The position numbers and the translations under genes are program-made. 64,000 nt of DNA from Malus domestica (taxonomy: Eukaryota; Streptophyta; Magnoliopsida; Rosales; Rosaceae), in assembly GCF_042453785.1 (NCBI RefSeq), contig NC_091661.1, positions 28,449,501-28,513,500 of the forward strand, given 5' to 3'. The notes beneath the pieces were generated by a model. The model was not told the origin of the DNA. It saw only the letters and a program-made list of their open reading frames with translations, and ran no database searches. The stretch's first letter is position 1; every line of letters starts with the position of its first letter. This document shows positions 33,784 through 43,333 of this stretch, piece after piece.

Positions 33784-35779
33784 AAAATTCTTGACGAGCC
33801 CTATATCTCTGCAATGTTAGATTTCCCATTTTCTTATCCATTTTTCCAGTTCGAGGCAGTAAAGTTCTGTGGGTTTCCGGGGATTTTGTCATTTTCCGGA
33901 CACTTTGGCAACCATTTCCTTTGAGTGAGGTATGAAACTTCATCTACTCTTCATAATCTTCAAGTTGGTATGCTTGGTTCGTGCTTTTGTATTCATTTTA
34001 GTGTTGGGTGTTTAGAACCCTAGAAATCCGGTTTTCTCTGGTGAATTTGGATGGTTTCCAATTAGAATTTATATTCGGCCTAGTTGTGAAAAGTGTTTCC
34101 CTTGTTGAGCTCTAGTTACCACTTAAATTTGAGCTCATTTAGTTAATATTGAAAATTCAGGTTTTCAAAACCCTCCACCTTAGTTATCAGTTGTTGGACC
34201 TTTGAGAACTTACGGATCGGAGATCTGATGTGCGGATCTTCCAGTTTGAATAACCTTAGATTGTTGACCTTATTGACGATTGACATTCTAGTCAACGTGC
34301 TATACTCTAGAGTGTCGTTTATCTCTAGTTTGTTGTTGATGCTTGATGGAACTTAGTTGGCTCATCACGATGATGTGTCGTTCTCGGTTGATGTGTGTCT
34401 CGATATATGTATTAGTGCCACCATATTGAGTTATACTTGTTAATTTAATGTGCTTTCTATTGAAATGTTATTTTATTTTTAGCATCAATCTATGTTTATT
34501 AATTGTGATTTGACTGTAGCTTGGAAACATTTATGAAATGTGGTTAGATATGTATGATCAGTATGATGTGTATAATTGTTTTTAGGACAATGTGAACCCA
34601 GAATCTTATGAGAAGTATTATGTATAACTTTTATGCTTGTATGATAAGATAGTTAGTGGTCATGAGAAGTTGATAGTGCAAGTGATTCTGTTGAGTGATG
34701 GTCCGGAATCGTATACTTGTTTGGATTCCGTTGAGTGATAGTCTGGAATCCCTTCTACTTCGTGATTCTGTTGAGTGATGGTTCAGAATCGTATACTTGT
34801 TTGGATTCCGTTGAGTGATGGTCTGGAATCCCTTCTACTTCGTGATTCCGTTGAGTGATGGTTCGGAATCGTATACTTGTTTGGATTCCGTTGAGTGATG
34901 GTCCAGAATCCCTTCTACTCTGCGATTCCGTTGAGTGATGGTCCGGAATCATATCCTTGTTAAGATTCCGTTGAGTGATGGTCCATAATCGTATCCTTAT
35001 TTGGATTCTATTGAGTGATGGTCTGGAATCATTTCCTGGTTTGGATTCCGTTGAGTGGTCCAAAGTCGCATCACTTGACTTGTTGGTTTCTTAGATTTGA
35101 CATCAGCTTTAGAGATGCAGACTTGGCTTAACTGTGTCACTCTAGCCTTAGTTTTAGTATATTTGTGAGCAATGGTTTTGAGAATCTTGTGAATTGAATT
35201 AGAAAAGCTGTTGGACGTTTGGGTGACTCTTTCATGATTTTCTATGATTCGATTATGATATCATAAGGTATGAATTTAGAAGATATGGTTATAGTTGTTA
35301 TTATTTTGGTCAAATTAGTTAATTAATGTGGCTAGAGAATTATATTGTGCTTCGTCGGTTCTTTGATATAATATATGTTGTGAATTGCGGTATCATGTTG
35401 CGACATAATGACTTATATAGAAGATGGAAGGGAAATCATGATTTTCAGGTGGGTTTGTTATGTAACTCTGAGTCTAGTAATTTTATGCTTGGCAAGTTCT
35501 ATTGATTGATTGAGAAATGTTATGCCTTTCAGCTTAAACGGACTGTGATATATGTCAATTATAGTGCATGACGAACTATGAATGGCTTGATCTATATTTA
35601 GGGTACGTAAGCAGTCTAACGAGGATGTTAGATGCAGCCATAAAGCATACGAAAAATTACTATGTGATTCGATTATCGAATTGTGCTTTGCCCATATTCC
35701 GGAGTCGGGGTATGATAGATACGGGTATTTGGTGACATCACGTGTCGATCCTAGACGTATGTCGGGATCGGGGCTTGAC
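33784..35779. mobile_element. Insertion inside the copia integrase, probable solo LTR
   Basis: About 2 kb of non-coding sequence interrupts the integrase. It holds a tandem array at 34682-35060 and ends GTCGGGATCGGGGCTTGACA, which resembles the 3' end of many plant Gypsy LTRs. The exact left end and a target duplication are not clear, and part of the integrase was lost. A 24 bp copia phrase (CATTTAATCGTAAGTTTAAA) is repeated just before it. Confidence 0.45.
34682..35060 (+). repeat. Tandem array of about 10 monomers of about 40 bp
   Basis: Each monomer begins GATTCCGTTGAGTGATGG and continues TCCGGAATC. Two alternating monomer types (one with GTATACTTGTTTG, one with CCCTTCTACTTCGT) form a higher-order unit of about 83 bp over the first three pairs. 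Confidence 0.9.
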
Positions 35780-38322
35780 ATGGGTGAAATTGTGTTGACT
35801 ATATGTTATGTGTTAAATAGAATTCCTAACTCAAAAACGAATATTTCTCCTTATGAAATTTGGAAAAATAAGAAACCAAATGTGTTGTATTTCAGAACTT
35901 GGGGTTGTTTAGCTTATGTTCGTAAACCTGATAAAAAAAGATTGAAATTGGCTAGTAGAGCATATGAATGTGTTTTTATTGGTGATGCATGTAATAGCAA
36001 AGCATATAGATTTTATGATTTGAAAAACCATGTCAAATTGAGTCACTTGATGCTGACTTTTATGAGAATAAATTTCCTTTTAATCTTCGAAATAGTGGGG
36101 GTTCTAATTCTTCTAAAATTTATGCACCTCCTGTTGTAGAACATAGTCAATCTGCATTAGAACCTAGGAAAAGTAAAAGAGCTCGAATAACTAAAGATTT
36201 TGGACCTGATTTTCATGTATATAACTTACAAGAAGATCCTAATACAATTCAAGAAGCTTTAACTTCTTTAGATGCAGCTTTGTGGCAAAAAGTTATAAAT
36301 GATGAAATGGACTCCCTGGAGTCAAATCAAACTTGGCACTTGGTGGATCTTCCACCTGGTTGCAAAACAATAGATTGCAAATGGATTCTTAAAAGAAAAT
36401 TAAAACCTGACGGTTCAGTTGAAAATTTTAGAGCCCGACTTGTTGCTAAAGGCTATAGACAAAGAGAAAATATTGATTTCTTTAATACTTATTCACCTGT
36501 GACTAGAATAACATCTATTCGTGTATTATTTGCTTTAGCTTCTATTCATGATCTTGTTGTGCACCAAATGGATGTTAAAACAACTTTCTTAAATGGTGAA
36601 TTATAGGAAGAAATATATATGGATCAACCAGAGGGTTTTATCATTCCAGGACAAGAAAATAAAGTTTGCAAGTTAGATAAGTCACTTTATGAATTGAAAT
36701 AGGCTCCTAAACAATGGCATGCAAAATTTGATAGTTTGATTACTTCGAATGGTTTTAAAATAAATGAAAGTGATAAATGCATCTATTATAAGTCTAAAAA
36801 TAATATATGCATTATAATATGCTTATATGTGGATGATTTGCTTATTTTTGGTTTGAATATTCATGTTATGAATAATGTCAAAACTTTATTATGTGCTAAT
36901 TTTGATATGAAAGACTTGGATGAAGCTAGTGTAATACTTGGTTTGAAAATAACTAGGTCCGAAAATGGGTTTTCTTTAGATCAATCCCACTACATAGAAT
37001 TTTTTTTAAGAAAGTATAATTATTTTGATTGTAAACTAGCATGTATTCCTTCTGATCCTAGTGTAAAATTGTTCAAGAACACTGGTGACAGTATTAAACA
37101 ATCTAAGTATGTGAGCATTATTGATAGTTTTCGTTATGCTACTGATTGCACTAGGCCTGGTATATCTTATGTTGTAGGAGTTTTATGCAGGTTCACTAGC
37201 AGACCTGGTTTGGAGCATTGACATGCTATAGAGAGGCTTATGAGATACCTTAAAAGAACGATGAATTTCAGATTACACTATGAGAAGTTTCCCGTTGTCC
37301 TAGAAGGTTACAGCGATGCTGATTGGAATACCCATTCATATGACTCTAAAGCCACTAGTGGATATATTTTTAGTATTGGTAGCAGGGCTGTGTCATGAAG
37401 TCGAAGAAACAGACTATCTTGGCTCAGTCTACTATAGAGTCATAATTAATAACACTAGTTACGGCAAGCGAAGAAGCAGGATCGTTGAGAAACCTACTAT
37501 CATATACCCATTTATGGGAGAAACCGATTCTAGCAGTTTTTATCCATTGTGACAGCACATCGGCAATAGCTAAAGTACAAAACCGTTATTATAACAGGAA
37601 CATGCGACAAATACGTCGTAAGCACAACACTGTAAGAGATTATCTCTCTAATGGAGCTGTAAGAGTGGATCATATACGGTCTGAAGAAAACTTGGCTAAT
37701 CCTTTAATGAAAGGATTAGCACGAGAAAAGGTTTGGAAAACCTCGAAAGGGATGAGACTAAAGCCTTTAGAAAATTGAGTCATTTGTGATAGCAACCCAA
37801 CCTATAGACTGGTGATCCCAATAAATAGGTTTAAAGGGTAATAATAAGTCACAAGTGATATGAGTGAAGTTTTGCTAATTTTAATTTGGAAAATTATTCC
37901 ATGTCCATCCCTAAGAAGCCTGACATCTTGAAGCGTTTTTAGGTTGAGATTTTTTTTTCTCTTAGTAAGGTCTATGCTCTATGTTGAGTGGGATATCTAG
38001 CTGCAGGAATATCCTTGATAGTCTTACCTATGTGGATGTGGAAGTGAGGCCGCTTCCTATGAAATCTTGGGCAAGTTTCTAGAGCATTCACTATACTGGG
38101 ATATAAGCACATGATCGTAATATGCTGACTTTTTAAACTTCACCTTAATAAAGTTATGTGTGTGGTGTTGTCAGAGATAGAGTTCAAAACTATAAGTTAC
38201 TCTAGTATAATTTGGATCACTAACACTATGTACATGTTCAAGTTGAGAAACACCTTTACTTATGCATATCTTTATGATATGTTGCTTGATATACAATTTT
38301 TAAACAAAAACAAGTGGGGGAT

Positions 38323-38707
38323 TGTTGGAGCAGTTATGTTTTTATTTAATATATGTGTGTGTACATATATATATATATATTTATGATTTGTTTTATTAGA
38401 AACATTAAATATATATAACTGTCATTAGGAGTAATTTTTATTCGTAAATATATTGGAGACGTTGTCAATTAGGCGTAATTTCCAATCTTAATTATATAGG
38501 AGACATGAGGAAGTTTATTACTTCAACAAATTTGAAATGCCTTCTCTGAATAGAGATGAAGATCACGTCCACATCCATATATAATCTATCCGTTTTGATT
38601 TGTATGTTTTGGTTTTTTCCAGATTTCTAGTCCTTAATTTATAAATCCTTCAACCTCTATTTCTTTACTTTGTATATAAATACAAGTCCTGAGTATCGAT
38701 AAAAAAA

Positions 38708-38765
<58 letters not shown>

Positions 38766-39057
38766 CTATAATCTGATAAATAATTTTTGAAATTAAGTTT
38801 TGAGAGCAACATATTGAAAGGGTGCAAGTTTGAAGGTTCTTCCATTATGCAAGGAAGAACCTTATCAGAAGAAGGTTTTAGGCTGTTTTATCATGAGGAC
38901 GACGTTGTGTTTGTGAACTGCTTGCACATTTTGGACAGAGCCGCGAAACGTCTTAAAGAGAGCGACTTAGTCTGCGACTCATCCCAAGAATCATTCATCA
39001 CTCAAGGCTTTTACATTTTTCGGGTAACTTTGTTCCTTTCTATTTCAGTTTTCAACA
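38323..39057 (+). repeat. Right LTR of the decayed copia element
   Basis: A 735 bp copy starting TGTTGGAGCAG and ending TTTTCAACA. It contains (TA)n and (GA)n runs at 38709-38765 and a TTGTATATAAATACAAG TATA-like site near 38670. Confidence 0.85.
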
Positions 39058-39062
39058 AACTA

Positions 39063-40740
39063 CATTAATTTGACAAAACTAAATTCTATTGTACGTGACT
39101 TAAACAAATATATAAAATGAGAATTGGCTTACAGAAATGGTGATTTAACTAAACAAAACAAGTAAATGTAGAAACTTAAAATAATAGAAATAATTGAAGA
39201 AAATTAGATTGACAAGGCACTAGAGTTTGACCTTTACCAACAACACTCCTACGTAGTTCTTCCAATTCCTTAAGTAATCGAAAACACACATGCCTTGAAG
39301 GTTGAGTTTTTCCTTATGTAATTTTACTTGTGACATTCAAGCTAAATCACATATCACTACATGCAATTCATCCATAACATTGAGATTAAATATAAACATG
39401 AGTGATTTATTGATCTTGGTGAAAATCCTTTTAATAAACCATGTAATCCCTAAGAGTATCATATTTACCTTAGGAGAAATTACAATCCTCAATCACAAGA
39501 ATCATAACCAATTTTAACGTGATATTCGTTCAAAATTACATTCGATGACTGTTCTAAGCATCCCAATGGTGATCAAGCATCAAAGCACGTAGATAATTTA
39601 ATTTAGTAATTGAAAATATCAAAGTAAGCATGTAACAATACTTAAACAATTAAAAGAGACGTATTCATGTTGAAGCTCATGACCTCACTCAAGCGAAAGA
39701 AAATTAATTATACATACTTATCTGAAAACATAAAAAATTATCCATAAAAAATCAAAGCAAAAATACAACCTTTATTTACAAGAATTATTCCTGCTGAGCT
39801 GCTTCCATCCTCCGCTCTCTGCCTTTGCTCTCTTCTTCTACTGAGCCTTCCGTCCTTCTCCCTGCTTCTCTTCTGTTTTTCCTCGTCTGCTTCGTGCCCT
39901 TCCCTCGACCAAATGCAGCTATCTGCTTTTTCCCAGCCACAAAGGCCCAATGGAAGACAAGTCAAATTTCACTTCGGTAGTGGGATTGGCAAGGCAAAGT
40001 ACAAAGTTACCTGTCTCTTTCTTTTTTCTCCACTTGCCGTGTCCCATCTTGGAAAATTCCAAAAACGTTCGGTCATTCCCAGTTGCCAAAGCAGGTTGGA
40101 GCTTTTGAACTCTTCTTCCGCTTTCTACGCACACCCACTACCTCACAACTACAACTTTATTAGCCAATCTAATATTACATTTTTAATTGCTTACCATGGC
40201 CTCTTCCAATTTTCTCAAGTTTCTACAAATGGATTTTTATTTAGAAAAAATAATGAAAAGTGTTTGAAAATTTTAAGTTTTAATGAAAATGATAAAAATA
40301 TGTTGTAAGTGAATATTATTAAGATTGACTTTTTAAAATAAAAATGTGATTTTTTATTAAAATAAATAATACCAGGACTGTTTCGTTAAAACTTCATTTT
40401 TATTTTCTAATACTGATGGAGAAGGAAAAGGAGAGAGTGACATAAAGAAAATATGGAAATAATTTCCACAATTCGTTTTCTATGTTTGTACACTTCCAAT
40501 ATTTTTCATCACTCGATTCTCACACCAAAGGAAACATAATCATGATATTCCCGCATCATTCTTTTTTTTATTTATTTAGCCGAAAGCTCGTCCTAGAAAC
40601 ATAATATAACAAAAGTATCACAAATACTTAAAACTTCCCACTAAACTAAACAAGATAACAACAATAATAGGGCTAAATATATAGTATAAATATTGATTCA
40701 TCAATATACACAATGAAGTTGCTTTCATCTATAAAATCTA
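39063..40740. other. Intergenic, nothing recognised
   Basis: AT-rich sequence. The open frame at 39913-40308 (131 codons) has no recognisable domain. No gene or clear mobile-element end. Confidence 0.45.
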
Positions 40741-40917
40741 AGAGCTCTTAGATTTATTAACATGCCGAAACATTTCAACGAGATGTGGATCCGAAAAATG
40801 GCCAGCGTTATTGGATTGTTGAGCTTGTACGAACGGCATGTTATTTGTATTTACAAGCGTGGGACGAGATGCTGCACACACGAGATTCACAACCTGCATG
40901 ATTCCAGCTTGTGAAGG
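40741..40917 (+). pseudogene. NLR C-terminal scrap
   Basis: Similar to the last 60 codons of the NLR family. AGATTTATTAACATGCCGAA corresponds to RFVDMPK. A shifted ATGTGGATCCGAAAAATGGC corresponds to MDPNNG. Next comes TTATTGGATTGTTGAGC (YWIVE). The end, GAGATTCACAACCTGCATGA, followed by TTCCAGCTTGTGA, corresponds to EIHALRDSNL and stop. Frameshifts make it dead. With the N-terminal scrap at 31782 it could be the two ends of one lost NLR. Confidence 0.75.
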
Positions 40918-41459
40918 CGCACAGGCGAGTCTTACTTAACAGCAGAATACCCTGCACCACAGGATGCTGCAGTGAAATTATCAAATTTCATTTTTTTCCC
41001 TAGTTGCCAACATCATTTTAGTCTCCTAGGAGATGGCACGATTGGTGAGAATGATTTATGTGGAACAGGTTCACCGTAAACGTGGCATCCCAGTTTAATA
41101 ATACAATATTACATGACATTGTCTTATTGGACCGAGGCGCAATAGTGACGATGAATTCATTTTATATAAGTTGCTCTTATTGTTGGGTGTCCTTACGCAA
41201 ATTTTTCAAGACAAGGTGGATTTTTAATCAAAGATAGTTGTGATCTACATCAATGTTGTGCGGAAGCGCCAAATATGAAACCAATAATCTAATACGACAA
41301 AATATGACAAGACAAATAATCCAAATTGACACAATGTTTTATACTGATTCAGCGTAAGCCTACGTCTAGTTCAGAGACAGCGAAGAAATTCCACTAATAG
41401 TCAAAATGGAGATTACAAATTTAGTTCAACTCTTAAATCCCAAAACTCACATACACCCA
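40918..41459. other. Intergenic, nothing recognised
   Basis: AT-rich sequence without a supported feature. Confidence 0.4.
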
Positions 41460-41950
41460 AGGTATTAAATATCGATGAGATCGGAAATATTGGTAATAAA
41501 AAAACACGGAAATTTCGATAGAAATATCGGGATATTATCGATATCAATAAAAATTGAATAAAAACCACGGAAATTGTAAGAAAAACTTGGAAATTTTTAT
41601 TGAAACTTTGTAAGATGTTTATTTAGTCAATTATCTATTAGTTTATCACAAAAACTTGGAAGGAAATGCATTGTATGATAGATAGAACTGATTTAAGTTG
41701 ATTATATAACGAGCTGGTAAATATTGTGAGTGTAGAAAATATGTAGTAATTAATTAAAGAAATTTAAACACACCATAATCATTTATATATAATGAATTAT
41801 GCAATATTTTACACTTTATACATTAAATGGTAAGATACACGAATGACTTAGCAAGGTTTAAAATATCGATGATATCGGAAATATCGGTAGTCCAAAAATA
41901 CGAAAAATTTCGATTGAAATATCAGGATATTATGAATATTTTAGACCATA
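41460..41950. repeat. Direct repeat rich in CGATAT/GAAATATCGG phrases
   Basis: An ATATCGATGAGATCGGAAAT block at about 41468 recurs as ATATCGATGATATCGGAAAT at about 41866, each followed by an AATTTCGAT...GAAATATC phrase. This looks like a dispersed plant repeat with short termini. Class unknown. Confidence 0.45.
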
Positions 41951-42473
41951 CATACACCTAATAGCTCTCACTCGTACAAAGAACAAATGAAGAAGATGGA
42001 AACACATACCAAATCTCATCTCTCAAAAGCCACAAAACGTAGCATCAATATCTTTGACTGAGTGATTACAGACAAAGGGAGTTACAAACAAAAGGGGTTA
42101 CAAACAAAGGGGGGAGAGCAGCAGCCTTCTTCAAATAGAAGAGTCGAATGCTCTCTCCTCTGCTCACTTCTTTTCTGCTGCTCTCCTCTACTTATCTCTC
42201 CGCAAGATCCAGCAAGGAAGATAAGGTGCACAATGATCAACAACAACAACAAATTTTTTTCCGACTAAATGGAATCGGGAATCATAAAAATGTAACTTTT
42301 TTTTCTTTTGCCAACCACAAAGTGCCGAAAGAAAAAAAAATCAACCCTTTCTTTTTTTTCTACAAACATCATCATTATGCCTCCTCATCATGTTCCCACA
42401 TCCCCTTTTCTTATTCTATTTTTCTTGCTTCTGGCTTCTTTAACAAATGCAGCAGTTGCTGCCAATTAAAACA

Positions 42474-42622
42474 AAGAATGTGATATTCACACATTCTTTT
42501 TTACTTCTTTTATATTCTTTTAATTTTGGATCGTCGGATCGGATGAATTGAAAAAAATTAAATGACATAAATTAACAAGAGTTGTGAGAGAAGTAAAAAA
42601 AAGTGTGTGGATAGCACATCCC
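42474..42622. mobile_element. hAT-like MITE (149 bp) upstream of NLR2
   Basis: Same family and same length as 27868-28016: starts AAGAATGTGATATTCACACA and ends GTGGATAGCACATCCC. It is flanked by a perfect 8 bp duplication TTAAAACA (42466-42473 and 42623-42630), as expected for hAT transposition. Confidence 0.85.
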
Positions 42623-42707
42623 TTAAAACAATAGGAAAACCACCCTGTGGCTTTCACATGGACCAAATAAACAAAAGGAAAACCACCATGTGGATTTATT
42701 CCTCATA

Positions 42708-42842
42708 ATCCATCAAATCAGAAAATTCGTGTCGTTGAAATTTGATCAAACGGCTAAAATTATTATAACTTTTTAAAATGAATTTTTATTTATAACCTTA
42801 GATCAAATTTCAACTGTATAAATTTTCTGATTTAATGGATCA
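42708..42842. mobile_element. Palindromic element upstream of NLR2
   Basis: The left arm TCCATCAAATCAGAAAATT, then GTTGAAATTTGATC, pairs with the right arm GATCAAATTTCAAC, then AAATTTTCTGATTTAATGGA, around a short AT-rich loop. It is probably a MITE; no clean target duplication was found. Confidence 0.65.
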
Positions 42843-42884
42843 GAAGGAAGGAAGGACCCGTTTCCTTACGGATAACCTAATTCA

Positions 42885-43333
42885 ATATGAGCCAATCGCT
42901 GCCTTATCACATCATTGAATCCAATTGCTGCCTTATCACATCATAATTCAATATGAGCCAATCGCTGCCTTATCACATCACTTTCATAGTTTAATTCACC
43001 TTGCAATCCAGAAAGTAGTCTGCAACGGATTCGGATCCCATCCGGATTCAAAATGTGGAAATGTCTTAATCATTAATCAATCAGAAATTATTTGACTTGT
43101 TATTTTAAATTAAACACAAATAGTATTTGACGAAAACTAACGTATGAATGAACGGTTAGGATGTGAGGAAGTGTATAATTCCCACCAAATGGATCTAGAG
43201 AGGATCCTCTTCTGTCTGCAACCTAACCAGAAATACATCACACAGAATTCAAAAATGTTCAAAATTTCATATAATTGAGCAAATATTCATCAATTATAGA
43301 TGCTTTGTCTGCCAGACAAGGGCAGGATACAGA
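42885..43333 (+). promoter_or_regulatory. NLR2 promoter with triplicated GCTGCCTTATCACATCA block
   Basis: The phrase CGCTGCCTTATCACATCA (once as TTGCTGCC...) occurs three times between about 42897 and 42982. The last is followed by CTTTCATAG, as in the other NLR promoters. Each carries CTTATC, a GATA-type site on the other strand. The leader near 43216 has CTGCAACCTAACCAGAAATA. A MITE splits the leader. Confidence 0.6.
43027..43213. mobile_element. MITE in the NLR2 5' leader region
   Basis: A 187 bp insertion starting GGATTCGGATCCCATCCGG and ending AGAGAGGATCCTCTTCT. It is flanked by a perfect 9 bp (or 8 bp) duplication, GTCTGCAAC, at 43018-43026 and 43214-43222. The other NLR loci show the uninterrupted CTGCAACCTAACC sequence. 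Confidence 0.8.

Larger units (their letters stand above)
32886..37778 (+). pseudogene. Copia polyprotein remnants
   Basis: Pieces in order: protease with WWVDIGAFRHVC (family motif D-S-G; here Ser is Ile), the GAG-pre-integrase segment, the integrase start up to a shifted RFCSDRG, the insertion, the integrase end (CYVLNRIPNSKTNISPYEIW), RT (CKWILKRKLKPDGSVENF, then YVDDLLIFG) and RNase H with a C-terminal LANPLMKGLAREKV. In-frame stops occur, for example at 36604 (GEL then TAG) and in KLDKSLYELK then TAG. About 60 integrase residues are missing at the insertion. Not functional. Confidence 0.9.
31949..39057 (+). mobile_element. Decayed Ty1/copia LTR retrotransposon
   Basis: Left LTR 31949-32861 and right LTR 38323-39057 share TTGGAGCAGTTATGTTTTTA at the start, the CTTCAACAAATTTGAAATGC block, the GACGACGT-containing block and an end in AACA. 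The right copy starts TG; the left copy has TA there. The polypurine tract CAAGTGGGGGAT precedes the right LTR. Flanks AATTA and AACTA fit a mutated 5 bp target duplication. The internal region holds broken gag-protease-integrase-RT-RNase H in the copia order. The left LTR is longer because of a rearranged TA-rich fold-back, and a 2 kb insertion interrupts the integrase. Confidence 0.9.

Noticed and set aside
34682-35060. CRISPR-like array
   Set aside because: Repeats and spacers are both degenerate versions of the same monomer, in a plant LTR context. This is a minisatellite.
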